From UBA5336 sp038745855 (GTDB lineage Bacteria; Pseudomonadota; Alphaproteobacteria; Caulobacterales; Hyphomonadaceae), in NCBI GenBank assembly GCA_038745855.1, contig JBCDLC010000002.1, positions 1-64,000 on the forward strand: a stretch of 64,000 nt of DNA, read 5' to 3'. How positions within the stretch are numbered: the first letter of the stretch is position 1; each line of letters begins with the position of its first letter. The position numbers and the translations under genes were made by a program. Below the pieces are notes generated by a model, which ran no database searches, had not been told where the DNA came from, and saw only the letters and a program-made list of their open reading frames with translations. Shown piece after piece: positions 1 to 9,060 of the stretch.

Positions 1-443
1 GCCCGCCGCCGCCCCGGCCTCCTACGGGCACCGCCTTACAAAGGCTCCTTCACCGGAAGCCAATTCGGCACCGAACCCGGCGCGCTTCATGATAGTTTCG
101 CCGTCGCCATCCTCGAACAAAGCCGAGCCAGACCCCCACCCCTCGGCCGAGCCCCCAACAACAGCCCCAGAATCCGCCAGCTCTAACCCAGCGAGCGGAA
201 ACGCGGGCGGCTGCCCGAAACGCGCGAAAAGGGAATGCAACAGCCAAAACGCGGCCAGATCAAAAGCCCTGCGCCCGCATCCGCGCGGAAACGGAACACA
301 AACCCAAATCAGCGCTCCGTATCGACGCAAAGCGTCGCAAGGCCGACCGGCCGCCGGCGCCCCTGTGCCGCCCCCGCGGAGGCGCCACGTGCCGCGAGCG
401 ACATAAACAAGCTTCAAGCCGAGAGGGGAGAAATTCAGAAACC
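1..443. other. GC-rich stretch with no supported gene
   Basis: This stretch lies downstream of the engB stop codon. Both strands have open frames, but they are very rich in proline, arginine and glycine, have no ribosome binding site, and match no family I recognise. That is what open frames in GC-rich non-coding DNA look like. I do not see the start of argB, which follows engB in some alphaproteobacteria. A gene may lie just beyond the left edge. Confidence 0.5.
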
Positions 444-1088
444 CTATCCGACGAGGCCAGCGATATCGGCGCGCAGGTCTGCGATCCCCCACCCTTTCTC
501 CGAAGAGGTTTGGGCAACGACAGGGTGGGCTGCGGGGCGTTTGCGCAATGCGTCCGTGGTCTTGGCCACCACGGCCTCGCGCTCGGTCTGCTTGAGCTTG
601 TCCATCTTGGTGAGCACCACCTGGTAGTTCACAGCGGACTCGTCGAGCAGATCCATGACCTCGGCATCGGCATCCATGATCCCCCGGCGGCTATCGACCA
701 GGAGGAACACGCGCCTCAGGGGCGCGCGGCCGCGGAGGAAATTCCGTGTCAGCGCCATCCAGCGCCGCGCCTGGACCTTGGACACCTTGGCGTATCCGAA
801 CCCGGGAAGGTCGACCAGATAGAGCGCGCCCTCCCCCAGGTCGTAGTAGTTGATCTCGCGTGTCTTCCCAGGTTCCGACGACGCCCGGGCAAGGGCGTTC
901 CGTCCGGTGATCGCGTTGATCAGGGACGATTTGCCTGCGTTGGACCGGCCCGCGAAGGCAACTTCCGGACGGTCGCCCTCCGGCAGTCCATTGAGGTTGA
1001 CGACACCTTTGACGAAGGTGGCCGGCCCGCTGAAGAAAACCCGTCCCCGCTCGACGGCCTCTTCACTGGCGGCAGGCTCGTCGCTCAT
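444..1088 (-). CDS. engB: Ribosome biogenesis GTP-binding protein EngB (YihA)
   Basis: EngB is a TRAFAC-class GTPase needed for assembly of the large ribosomal subunit and cell division. The G motifs are visible in order: G1 GRSNAGKSS (residues 47-55), the switch threonine in GKTRE (74-78), G3 DLPGFG (93-98), G4 TKMD (160-163) and G5 TSSEKG (194-199). At 214 residues it has the usual length for the family. Its ATG overlaps the yidC stop by four bases (ATGA), so the two are probably translationally coupled at the end of the rpmH-rnpA-yidC transcript. The family is certain; its exact role in this organism is inferred. Confidence 0.97.
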   Translation of the reverse strand: MSDEPAASEEAVERGRVFFSGPATFVKGVVNLNGLPEGDRPEVAFAGRSNAGKSSLINAITGRNALARASSEPGKTREINYYDLGEGALYLVDLPGFGYAKVSKVQARRWMALTRNFLRGRAPLRRVFLLVDSRRGIMDADAEVMDLLDESAVNYQVVLTKMDKLKQTEREAVVAKTTDALRKRPAAHPVVAQTSSEKGWGIADLRADIAGLVG

Positions 1089-2929
1089 TCGGCGGGCTTC
1101 TGCCCACCGGACCCGCGCAGATACCCGATCAGCTTGTCAAACTGGGTCTCAACCCCGTTCCGGCGCATGATGAAATACTGCTGGATCAGCATCAGGATGT
1201 TGTTCCACACCCAGTAGATGACGAGGCCCGCGGCGAAACCCGCAAAGACAAAGGTCAGCACGATCGGCATCATCATCATCACCGTGCGCATGGTCTTGTC
1301 CGGTGGTGGCGGCGACAAGCTCTGCAAGGCCAGCATCGTGGTGCCGTAGAGGATCGGGAGGACGCCGATACCAATGATGAGACCAAGGATCGGGATGGCC
1401 TTAACGTCAGCGGCAGCGAACGGCAGGAGGCCGAACAGGTTACCGATCGCCGTTGGGTCCGGCGCCGAGAGATCGTTGACGAACCAGAACGCCTCATGGC
1501 GCATTTCGAGGGTCACGAAGAGGGTTTTATAGAGTGCGTAGAAGATCGGCATGGTCGCCAGGAGCGGAAGACAGCCGGCAAGGGGATTGGCCTTCTCCCG
1601 CTGGTACAGCTTCATGATTTCCTGTTGGCGGCGTTGGGGATCGGCTTTGAATTTCTCCTGGATCTCCTTCATGGGCTCCTGGAGTAGTTTCATCCGCGCC
1701 ATCGCCTTGTAGCTCTGGTTATAAAGCGGGATCAGCGGCAGCTTGACGAGGACCGTGAAAGCCAGGATGGCCCAGCCGAAGGAGCCGACGATACCCTTGA
1801 GCCACAGGAGCGCGTTGAAGAAGGGCTTGGTCAGGAACCAGAAATTGCCCCAGTCGATCGCGTCTTCGAACCGCGGGATGGCATAGTCCTGCTCATAGGC
1901 GCGAAGAACTTCCAGCCGTTTGGCGCCGGCGAAAACACGGTGTTCAATGGTTTCACTCGCGCCCGCCTGCAAAGTGAGCGGCGCGCCCGTTGTGGAGATT
2001 TCATAGACCGGCGTTTCGCCGCGTTCGCGCAGTCTGAAACGCGATTCAAAGGGTCGCTCCTGGCTCGGCACAAGGGCTGCCATCCAGTACTTGTCCGTGA
2101 AACCGATCCATCCCCCTTCGGTCGCTTCCGTGTTGCCTTTAATTCCGTCGCCTTCGGACAACTTCTTGTAGGACCGCAACTTCAGTGTCCGGTCGATCAC
2201 GCCGATCAAGCCGAAATGGACAATCGCATTCGCGCCCGCTGCTCCAGGGTCTGTGGCATTCAGGAAGCTCTGGTACTCGCCCTGGCGGCGGACAATACCG
2301 AAAGGCGAAACCGTTCGGGCGTCACTGCCAATGTTCTCCACCGTGTCTCGGTAGGTGAACATATAGTTGTCATCCATGGCGATCTGGCGGGTAAACCGGA
2401 GGCCCTCGGCATCGGTCACGAGCGTGATCGGCGAAGCAGGTGTCAGCGCCGTTGGACTGCCGGGGGCGAGACTCCAATCAGTGTTCCAGTCGACCAACCG
2501 CCCGTCCCGGTCGTGCAGCCAGCCATAGGTGGCGAAGTATCCGTGTTCAGCATTCGCCGGACGCATGAGACGCAGCTCTTCTTCCCGCTCGACCGTCAGG
2601 AAGTGGCGCTTGAGATTGAGATCATCGATCCGGGCGCCTGTGAGATTGATGGAGCCGTCGGTTCCAGGACTATCGAATGCGATCCGCGCATCGGTCTGCA
2701 GCGCCGCTTCAACGGTCGGTGCGATCGTTGGAATTTCGGGCGCGACGACAGCACCGGACTCGACCTCGGCTTGTCGCTCTGCGGCAGCAGCTTCCGCGGC
2801 CCGCCGGGCTTCCACTTCGGGGCCGATCACGAAGGCCTGATATGCCCAAACAAAGCCCAGCATCAGGACCATCGCGACGAGGAAGTTTCGCTGCTGGTTC
2901 GGATCCTGCTGCGTATTATGAGGGGGCAT
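1085..2929 (-). CDS. yidC: Membrane protein insertase YidC
   Basis: YidC inserts and folds inner-membrane proteins, alone or with SecYEG. The 614-residue protein has the Gram-negative layout: an N-terminal membrane anchor (about residues 17-36), a large periplasmic beta domain (about 60-360), then the conserved insertase core of five membrane segments (about 375-590) and a basic C-terminal tail. The groove residue that is Arg in E. coli appears as Lys in TVLVKLPLIPL, a substitution I believe is common in alphaproteobacteria. The gene sits 60 bases after rnpA and overlaps engB by four bases, the classical rpmH-rnpA-yidC-engB order. Confidence 0.97.
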   Translation of the reverse strand: MPPHNTQQDPNQQRNFLVAMVLMLGFVWAYQAFVIGPEVEARRAAEAAAAERQAEVESGAVVAPEIPTIAPTVEAALQTDARIAFDSPGTDGSINLTGARIDDLNLKRHFLTVEREEELRLMRPANAEHGYFATYGWLHDRDGRLVDWNTDWSLAPGSPTALTPASPITLVTDAEGLRFTRQIAMDDNYMFTYRDTVENIGSDARTVSPFGIVRRQGEYQSFLNATDPGAAGANAIVHFGLIGVIDRTLKLRSYKKLSEGDGIKGNTEATEGGWIGFTDKYWMAALVPSQERPFESRFRLRERGETPVYEISTTGAPLTLQAGASETIEHRVFAGAKRLEVLRAYEQDYAIPRFEDAIDWGNFWFLTKPFFNALLWLKGIVGSFGWAILAFTVLVKLPLIPLYNQSYKAMARMKLLQEPMKEIQEKFKADPQRRQQEIMKLYQREKANPLAGCLPLLATMPIFYALYKTLFVTLEMRHEAFWFVNDLSAPDPTAIGNLFGLLPFAAADVKAIPILGLIIGIGVLPILYGTTMLALQSLSPPPPDKTMRTVMMMMPIVLTFVFAGFAAGLVIYWVWNNILMLIQQYFIMRRNGVETQFDKLIGYLRGSGGQKPAE

Positions 2930-2989
2930 GGTTCGCTCGGGGAATCGTTCGGATTGGGAGGGATATAGCCTCAGCCTGCAGCGGATGCA

Positions 2990-3319
2990 TCACTCTAATT
3001 GCGCCGCAAGACTTTTCAGCGCAGATTCAACGTCTGCAATCAATTGGTCCCAGGGCGCATCGGCCGTCGATTGGCGGGCAATGAAGACATAGTCGACGCC
3101 TGGCTTTCCGAGGACTGGTAACAGAGTGCGGGCCGCTTCTCTCAGCCGGCGTTTGGACCTGTTTCGCACAGCCGCATTGCCGATTTTCTTCGTGGCTGTG
3201 AAACCCTCTCCAGCCCACGCGCCAACTGGCTCTGCCCTCCGCCGCGCCTGGATCACGCAGGTCTTCCGCCGCTCAGTCGCTCCGGATCGGGCCCAAAGGA
3301 ACTGCCGCCGAAGCTTCAA
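2990..3319 (-). CDS. rnpA: Ribonuclease P protein component
   Basis: This is the small basic protein subunit that helps the RNase P RNA remove 5' leaders from precursor tRNAs. The diagnostic RNR motif is present in KKIGNAAVRNRSKRRLRE (about residues 44-61), preceded by the aromatic and basic strand that contacts the leader. The length of 109 residues is normal, with a slightly long basic N-terminus. It lies between rpmH (82 bases upstream) and yidC. An internal start is possible but would remove the first strand, so the longer form is preferred. Confidence 0.93.
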   Translation of the reverse strand: MKLRRQFLWARSGATERRKTCVIQARRRAEPVGAWAGEGFTATKKIGNAAVRNRSKRRLREAARTLLPVLGKPGVDYVFIARQSTADAPWDQLIADVESALKSLAAQLE

Positions 3320-3401
3320 CCGGCGAAGAACGAGCGGTGGTGAGGGAGGATCATTTGGGGCCAGCGGCTTTGAACCGGCAATAAGAGCCTGCCATTTTAA
3401 A

Positions 3402-3536
3402 TCACGCGGACAGGCGCTTGCGGCCCTTCATGCGGCGGCGCGCAAGTACCTTGCGGCCATTCTTTGTGGACATGCGGCTCCGGAAGCCATGGGTTCGGGC
3501 GCGCTTGAGGCGGCTGGGTTGGAATGTGCGTTTCAT
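3402..3536 (-). CDS. rpmH: 50S ribosomal protein L34
   Basis: The 44-residue product starts MKRTFQPSRLKRARTHGFR and ends in the basic RMKGRKRLSA tail, which is essentially diagnostic of bL34. A longer in-frame reading exists upstream, but L34 always starts at MKRT, so the start at 3536 is chosen. It is the first gene of the rpmH-rnpA-yidC-engB run. The 230 bases upstream, towards the divergent DUF547 gene, must hold the promoters for both directions, but I cannot identify -35/-10 boxes with confidence. Confidence 0.97.
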   Translation of the reverse strand: MKRTFQPSRLKRARTHGFRSRMSTKNGRKVLARRRMKGRKRLSA

Positions 3537-3770
3537 CGTGAGGGCTCGCCTATAAACAGGGTCTCTGCAGGAGGCGGGGACGTACCGTTCATGGACGCCA
3601 GGGTCAAGCGCATCGCAAAGCCGACTAATCAGAAGCCCTCGACACTTCACTGTCCGTCATAACGGGCCGGTCACAAGTGTTTGAGCGGGAGCGACCGGGG
3701 TGTGATATGCGTTTGTCTGACATGGCAGGTATATCAGCGGCATCGGATCTTCAGCGAAAGGACGCGCTCC

Positions 3771-4589
3771 ATGAACCGCATCGCACTACCAACCTTGACA
3801 CTGATCGCAGCCATCGCTGCCCCGGTGGGCGCTGCCGCCGCTCAGGATATCGCCTCTGCAAGCCAAACGGTTGCTTCCGCATCGGAGACCCAATCAGCCG
3901 AGCGCCACGCCGCCTGGACAGCCATCTTGGCCGCGTATGTGAAACCCAGCGCGGATGGCCTCAACCGGTTCGACTACGGCGGCCTTGCTGCCAACAACGC
4001 GGATCGCGCCGCCCTGAAGGCTTACCTGGCCAGCTTCGAAACCCTCGATTTCGCCGCGCTGAGCCGCGACGAGGCCTTCGCCGCCTGGTCCAATCTCTAC
4101 AACGCGCTCACCATCGACCACATAGTCGGCCGCTATCCGGTGAAGTCCATCCGTTCCGGCTATCTCGTCGGCCCGTGGAAAGACGTCACCATCATTGCGG
4201 ACGGCCGCGAGGTGTCACTGGACGATATCGAACACAATATCCTGAGGGTTCAGTGGGACGATCCAAGGGTCCACTACGCCGTTAATTGTGCATCCATCGG
4301 CTGCCCGAACCTGGGCACCAAAGCCTGGGAAGCCAGCACCCTGGATGCAGACCTGGACATCGCAGCGCGCGCCTTCGTCAACAATCCCAGGGGCGTAAAA
4401 GTGCTCAATAACGGCGTGCAGGTCTCGCGGATCTACAAATGGTTCCGGGAAGACTTCGGCGACAGCAATGAAGGCGTGATCGCCCATTTGAAGCAGTACG
4501 CAGAACCAGAACTTCTCGCCCAAATCGAAGCCAATCCCCGCATTCGCAAGCACGCCTATGACTGGGACCTCAACGATATCGAAAGCTAG
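3771..4589 (+). CDS. Secreted DUF547-domain protein
   Basis: The product has 272 residues. The start at 3771 is chosen because it gives a clean signal peptide (MNRIALPTLTLIAAIAAPV, cleavage near AAAAQ) and has a GAAAGGA-like ribosome site about eight bases upstream. The mature part carries DUF547 hallmarks: the NLYNALTIDHIV helix and the Cys-containing CASIGCPNL strand, followed by a YKWFREDFGD segment. The molecular function of DUF547 is not established; related domains occur with thioredoxin-fold and membrane proteins. It opens a run that continues four bases later with a TVP38 protein and then a flavin disulfide reductase, so a shared envelope or redox role is a reasonable inference. Confidence 0.85.
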   Translation: MNRIALPTLTLIAAIAAPVGAAAAQDIASASQTVASASETQSAERHAAWTAILAAYVKPSADGLNRFDYGGLAANNADRAALKAYLASFETLDFAALSRDEAFAAWSNLYNALTIDHIVGRYPVKSIRSGYLVGPWKDVTIIADGREVSLDDIEHNILRVQWDDPRVHYAVNCASIGCPNLGTKAWEASTLDADLDIAARAFVNNPRGVKVLNNGVQVSRIYKWFREDFGDSNEGVIAHLKQYAEPELLAQIEANPRIRKHAYDWDLNDIES

Positions 4590-4593
4590 ACCC

Positions 4594-5382
4594 ATGAGCG
4601 AACACAGCCTCACAGAACCCGCAGCCGAGGACGCAAAGTCAGGCAACATCTTCGTCAAGCTCTGGCCGATCTATATCATTCTCGGCGGCCTGGGCCTCGC
4701 CTACAGCCAAGGCTGGCACACCTACCTGACCCCCCAGGCCCTTGCAGACAATGCGATCCTGCTGGACCAGTTGGTGAGGAACAACCTCCTCATCGTCTTC
4801 TTCGCCTACATGCTCATATACGCAGCGGCCACCGCCTTCATGGTGCCCGGCGGCGTGTTGACGATCGCGGGCGGTTTCCTATTCGGCCTCGCCATCGGCA
4901 CGCCAGCGACGGTGATCGGGGCGACCCTCGGTGCATCGATCCTGTTCTTTGCCTCGAAATCGTCCATCGGCAGCGTGTTGAAAGGCGTTGCGGGCCCATT
5001 CCTCGGCAAGATGGAGAAAGGCTTCAACGAGAATGCCCTCTCTTACATGTTCGCCCTGCGAATGATCCCCCTGTTCCCATTTGCCGTGGTCAACATCGCC
5101 CCAAGCCTTTTGGGTGCAAAGTACCGTGACTACCTCATCACCACGGCGCTTGGGATAATCCCCGGAACACTGGCCTACACATGGATCGGATCTGCCATCA
5201 AAGGCACCGTACTCGATGCCGCCGCCAGTGGAGAAGCGCTCGACCTTGGTGCCCTAATCAGTTCGCTCGCTTCGAACTTCATCCCCGCCTTTATCGCCCT
5301 CGGTGTCGTGGCCCTGTTGCCTGTCGCCTATCAGAAATTTTTCGGAAAAAAAGCTGACCAGCTGGAAAGTGCCGCACAATGA
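4594..5382 (+). CDS. TVP38/TMEM64 (VTT-domain) inner-membrane protein
   Basis: The protein has 262 residues with five to six hydrophobic segments. The VTT/SNARE-associated core (about residues 85-190) includes FMVPGGVLTIAGGFLFG followed by a Gly-rich re-entrant region, and then RMIPLFPFAVVNIAPSL. The start at 4594 (MSEHSL) is chosen over an upstream in-frame codon because that one lies inside the DUF547 gene. Bacterial DedA/TVP38 relatives have been linked to lipid scrambling and membrane homeostasis; the substrate here is unknown. The stop overlaps the ATG of the flavoenzyme by four bases. TVP38 next to a mercuric-reductase-like gene is a pairing seen in other bacteria. Confidence 0.88.
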   Translation: MSEHSLTEPAAEDAKSGNIFVKLWPIYIILGGLGLAYSQGWHTYLTPQALADNAILLDQLVRNNLLIVFFAYMLIYAAATAFMVPGGVLTIAGGFLFGLAIGTPATVIGATLGASILFFASKSSIGSVLKGVAGPFLGKMEKGFNENALSYMFALRMIPLFPFAVVNIAPSLLGAKYRDYLITTALGIIPGTLAYTWIGSAIKGTVLDAAASGEALDLGALISSLASNFIPAFIALGVVALLPVAYQKFFGKKADQLESAAQ

Positions 5383-6908
5383 CCTCTGCAACGACAACCG
5401 CTCGCATGCCCGTTGATGGCACCCCCATGAACCCCGGAATGGCATCTGATGCGCCCCCAGCATCCAGAGACAAGACACGGGAACGCCGCCTGAAAGCCGA
5501 TCTTGTTGTGATCGGCGGGGGATCCGCAGGGCTCTCAGCCGCCGCAGGGGCCGCCATGTTGGGGCTGAAGGTGGTGCTCTATGAGAAAGGCGAGATGGGC
5601 GGCGACTGCCTGAACTTCGGCTGCGTCCCGTCAAAGGCCCTTCTGTCAGCCGCAAAGATGGCCGCTGTGGCACGCAAATCCCAGAAGTACGGCGTCACGC
5701 TCGGAGAGCCCCAAGTCGACTGGAATGCCGTCAAGGCGCACGTGCAATCGGCAATCGCGACGATTGCCCCCGTCGATAGCCAGGAGCGGTTCGAAGGGCT
5801 CGGCGTCACCGTGATCCGGGAGCATGGCCGGTTTGCAGACCGTAAGACGATCGTCTCTGACACCACACGAACGGTGGCCCGCAGGATCATCATCGCCACG
5901 GGATCAACCGCCTTCGCACCGCCCATACCCGGTCTCGATCAAGTCCCCTACCTGACCAATGAGGGCATTTTCGACGTGGATGTCCTTCCGGAACACCTGA
6001 TTGTTCTCGGCGGCGGCCCGATCGGCCTGGAAATGGCACAAGCTTTCAGGCGCTTCGGTGCAGAGGTCACCGTTATCGAAAAAGACAGGGCCCTCGGCCG
6101 ATCCGACCGTGCGCACGCGGATGTCGCCATCGGGGCCCTTCGGGAAGAAGGCGTCACCATCCTCGAAGGCTATTCCGCGAACGCAGTGAGCCAGGACGCA
6201 GAAGGCCGGATTACCGTTTCGGCGGCGGGTGAAACCGGTCAGCAGGATATCACCGGCAGCCACCTGCTTGTCGCCCTTGGGCGCCGCGCGGTGATGGACG
6301 GGCTCGATCTCGATGCTGGCGGAGTGGCGCATGACGGCCGGTCGATCACGGTCAAGCCTTCGCTGCGGTCACCGTCCAATGGCCGTGTCTGGGCGCTTGG
6401 CGACGTTGCTGGTGAGGGCCAATTCACCCACCTGGCCGGCTGGCATGCGTCCGTGTTCGTGCGCCGTGCATTGTTCAAACAGGGCTCCAAGGGTGACAGC
6501 CTGCCTTTGCCCGCAGTGACCTACACGGCCCCGGAAGTCGCCCAACTCGGGCTCACGGAAGCCGACGCCCGCGCGCAATATGGAGACAGCGTGTCGACGT
6601 CTTCCTTCCCATTCCACGAGAACGACCGGGCGATTGCGGAAGGCGAAACCAAGGGCGAAGCGAAGCTCGTGATCCGGAAAGGCAAGATCCTTGGCGCGTC
6701 CATTGTCGGCGAGGGCGCAGGCGACATCCTGCAAGTGGTCTCGGTTGCCATGTCGAACGGCCTGAAGGTCAAGGACCTGACCAATTTCATTTCGCCTTAC
6801 CCTACGCGCGCAGAGGTGGTAAAGCGGGCGGCATCAGCACACTTTGCTGATGTGGTGTTCGGCAGCGGTGCAAAGCGTCTCGTCGGTCTTCTGCAACGCA
6901 TTCCCTAG
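5379..6908 (+). CDS. Mercuric-reductase-like FAD-dependent pyridine nucleotide-disulfide oxidoreductase
   Basis: The product has 509 residues. It shows the FAD motif VVIGGGSAGLSAA (about 43-55), the redox-active pair in CLNFGC (Cys77, Cys82), a second Rossmann motif LGGGPIGLEMA for NAD(P)H, and the FAD contact ALGDVAG. Near the C-terminus, where lipoamide dehydrogenase has HxHPTxxE, it reads SPYPTRAE. The Tyr in place of the catalytic His is what mercuric reductases have. It lacks both the N-terminal heavy-metal domain and the C-terminal cysteine pair of true MerA, so Hg(II) reduction is doubtful and a different disulfide, quinone or metal substrate is likely. It is translationally coupled to the TVP38 gene. 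Confidence 0.88.
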   Translation: MTSATTTARMPVDGTPMNPGMASDAPPASRDKTRERRLKADLVVIGGGSAGLSAAAGAAMLGLKVVLYEKGEMGGDCLNFGCVPSKALLSAAKMAAVARKSQKYGVTLGEPQVDWNAVKAHVQSAIATIAPVDSQERFEGLGVTVIREHGRFADRKTIVSDTTRTVARRIIIATGSTAFAPPIPGLDQVPYLTNEGIFDVDVLPEHLIVLGGGPIGLEMAQAFRRFGAEVTVIEKDRALGRSDRAHADVAIGALREEGVTILEGYSANAVSQDAEGRITVSAAGETGQQDITGSHLLVALGRRAVMDGLDLDAGGVAHDGRSITVKPSLRSPSNGRVWALGDVAGEGQFTHLAGWHASVFVRRALFKQGSKGDSLPLPAVTYTAPEVAQLGLTEADARAQYGDSVSTSSFPFHENDRAIAEGETKGEAKLVIRKGKILGASIVGEGAGDILQVVSVAMSNGLKVKDLTNFISPYPTRAEVVKRAASAHFADVVFGSGAKRLVGLLQRIP

Positions 6909-6926
6909 GGCAGGTAAACCCCATCG

Positions 6927-8375
6927 ATGGCAAACAGTGGTCCCAACGATGGGGAAATCCCGGAAACGAAAGAGGCTGTCCCGCCCGACGCACGGTGGTG
7001 GAACAGCCTCTCGTCTCGTCTGTTCTTGTTGACGATCGGTGCCATCCTCTTCGTCGAAGTCCTTATCTTCATTCCCAGCGCAGCCAACTTCAGGGCAACG
7101 TGGCTCAAGGAGCGCGTGCAGGCTGCGCAGATCGCCGCCCTGGCCATCGAAGCGGCGCCCTCCCGCGCTGTGTCGATGGAGCTTTCCTCAGCCCTGCTCA
7201 AGAATGCGGAGGTCCTGGCAGTCGCGGAAATGGCAGATGGTGTCCGCTACCGCTTGCTGCCTGCACAAATCCCGATCAAGCGCCCGATTGCAGAGATAGA
7301 CCTGCGGGATGAGGCCATGGGATTTTCGATTACAGAAACCATCGGGACCCTTTTCGTGGGCGAAGAGCGGACGCTGATGGTCATCACCGAAGGCATGGAA
7401 GCCGGCAGCGCCCTCGAAATCCTGGTTCTTGAGGGCCCGCTCAGGGAAGAGCTATGGGGGTATGCACGGAACATCCTCTGGTTATCGCTGTTCATTTCGG
7501 TCACGACCGGCGCTGTCATCTACGCTATTCTGCTCAACACTGTGGTGCGGCCCGTTAGACGGGTGACGACATCGGTTGAACAGTTCCGGAAAGATCCTGG
7601 CGCCTGGACCCGGCGGCTCCAGCCCACCAAACGGCAAGATGAGATCGGCCGCGCCCAGAACGCGCTCTCGGACATGGAAGCAGCGGTGTCGGAGAGTTTC
7701 CGGCAGCGACAGAGACTGGCCGAACTCGGCGAAGCGGTCGCGCGGATCAACCACGATCTTCGCGGATCGCTGGCAGCGGCCCAACTTGTGAGCGACAGCC
7801 TGTCCCGCTCGGACGATCCACGGGTCAAACGGGCCGCGCCCCGCCTCGAGCGCGCGCTGGAGCGGGCGATCAGGCTCGCAACGGACACACTGCAATATGG
7901 CAAGGCCAAACCAACCGACATCGCAACCGCCTCGGCCGCCGTGAAACCCATCATCTCAGAAGCCGCCGACGAAGCCTTGGCCCGGTATCCGGACATCCTC
8001 TGGAAGAATACCGTCCCCGACCACCTGGAGGCCGATATAGACACCGAAGCGCTACACCGGATCCTCGCGAACCTGATCCGGAACGCGGCAGAAGCGATGG
8101 GCGGCACGGGCACGATCTCGGTTTGTCCAAGCGCCGATGCCCTGCATATTCGCGATACCGGGCCGGGTCTTCCGGAAGCGCTTCAGGAGGATCTATTCAA
8201 GCCTTTTGCGGTGACGACGAAGCGGAAGGGCACGGGTCTTGGCCTTGCGATTGCGAAGGATCTTGCCTTCTCCATGGGCGGCAGTCTCGACCTGCTCGAG
8301 ACCGGGCCGAACGGCACCGTTTTCGCGTTGAGGCTGAAGGGTTTCGTTGTCGACACAGCCGATGATGCCGATTGA
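6927..8375 (+). CDS. Orphan sensor histidine kinase with atypical H-box
   Basis: The protein has 482 residues. It has a first membrane segment (about 31-50), a periplasmic region of about 120 residues, a second membrane segment (about 178-200), a HAMP linker, and a histidine box ARINHDLRGSLAAAQ with the likely phospho-acceptor at His276. The ATPase domain carries the N-box NLIRNAAEAM, the G1 box IRDTGPGLPE and the G2 box KGTGLGLAI. The H-box departs from the usual HELRTPL. It starts 18 bases after the flavoenzyme and ends overlapping the pseudouridine synthase gene. No response regulator is adjacent, so its partner must be elsewhere. The ligand is unknown. Confidence 0.88.
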   Translation: MANSGPNDGEIPETKEAVPPDARWWNSLSSRLFLLTIGAILFVEVLIFIPSAANFRATWLKERVQAAQIAALAIEAAPSRAVSMELSSALLKNAEVLAVAEMADGVRYRLLPAQIPIKRPIAEIDLRDEAMGFSITETIGTLFVGEERTLMVITEGMEAGSALEILVLEGPLREELWGYARNILWLSLFISVTTGAVIYAILLNTVVRPVRRVTTSVEQFRKDPGAWTRRLQPTKRQDEIGRAQNALSDMEAAVSESFRQRQRLAELGEAVARINHDLRGSLAAAQLVSDSLSRSDDPRVKRAAPRLERALERAIRLATDTLQYGKAKPTDIATASAAVKPIISEAADEALARYPDILWKNTVPDHLEADIDTEALHRILANLIRNAAEAMGGTGTISVCPSADALHIRDTGPGLPEALQEDLFKPFAVTTKRKGTGLGLAIAKDLAFSMGGSLDLLETGPNGTVFALRLKGFVVDTADDAD

Positions 8376-9060
8376 AGCGGCGCGTGCGGAAAGCAGGATT
8401 GAGGCGGGTGAGGGTAACGCCTACGCGCCGCCGCTTGGTCCCGTTCAACTGATCTTCGGCGACGACTATCTCCTCGTCGCCAACAAACCGCCCGGTCTCC
8501 TGTCCGTGCCCGGCCGCGGACCTGAGAAGACCGATTGTTTGGAAGCGCGCCTCGCAGCGCAATTTGGCTGGGTCCGAGCCGCGCACAGGTTGGACATGGA
8601 CACGTCGGGGCTCATGCTGTTTGGCCGAACGGCCGGTGCCCACCGGGCCCTGTCCGACCTCTTCTCGACGCGTGCAGTGGAGAAGACCTACAGCGCAATG
8701 GTCTGGGGTTGGCCATTGGCGTCTTCGGGCACCATCGATCTGCCGCTCGCGGCGGACTGGCCAAACCGGCCGCGCCAGAAAATCGACATCGGATCCGGTA
8801 AGCCTGCGCGCACGGATTGGCAAACGGCGGGGAGCGGTGCCCACGGCGCCTATCTGACGGTGAAACCGAGAACAGGACGTAGCCACCAGCTAAGGGTCCA
8901 TCTCGCTCACATCGGCCATCCGATCCTCGGGGACCCGTTCTACGCCCATGATCACGCGAAGGCGGCTGCCCCGCGCCTCATGCTGCATGCCGCCCGCCTC
9001 GCCTTTCGGCATCCAGTGACGGGCGTGCCGCTTATTCTCCAGGCGCCGCCGCTTCGCTAG
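8362..9060 (+). CDS. RluA-family pseudouridine synthase
   Basis: The product has about 232 residues and belongs to the RluA/RsuA pseudouridine synthases, which isomerise specific uridines in rRNA or tRNA. The catalytic motif HRLDMDTSGL contains the essential Asp, and GRSHQLRVHLAHIGHPI is the conserved RNA-binding and active-site strand. There is no S4 domain, so it resembles the short RluA type rather than RluC/RluD. The start at the ATG pair at 8362/8365, inside the kinase gene, is preferred over an earlier TTG. Its 3' end overlaps the convergent gamma-glutamyltransferase gene by 29 bases. The target uridine cannot be read from sequence. Confidence 0.88.
   Translation: MMPIEAARAESRIEAGEGNAYAPPLGPVQLIFGDDYLLVANKPPGLLSVPGRGPEKTDCLEARLAAQFGWVRAAHRLDMDTSGLMLFGRTAGAHRALSDLFSTRAVEKTYSAMVWGWPLASSGTIDLPLAADWPNRPRQKIDIGSGKPARTDWQTAGSGAHGAYLTVKPRTGRSHQLRVHLAHIGHPILGDPFYAHDHAKAAAPRLMLHAARLAFRHPVTGVPLILQAPPLR

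Noticed and set aside
89..406. A 105-codon proline-rich plus-strand frame and a 156-codon minus-strand frame over 22-492.
   Set aside because: No ribosome site, extreme Pro/Arg/Gly content and no family resemblance; the minus-strand frame also runs into engB.
1940..2968. A 342-codon frame opposite yidC.
   Set aside because: It is the antisense of a certain gene; GC-rich codons make such frames open by chance.
5379..6908. Call as true mercuric reductase.
   Set aside because: The C-terminal Cys pair and N-terminal metal-binding domain are absent and no merR/merT/merP is nearby.
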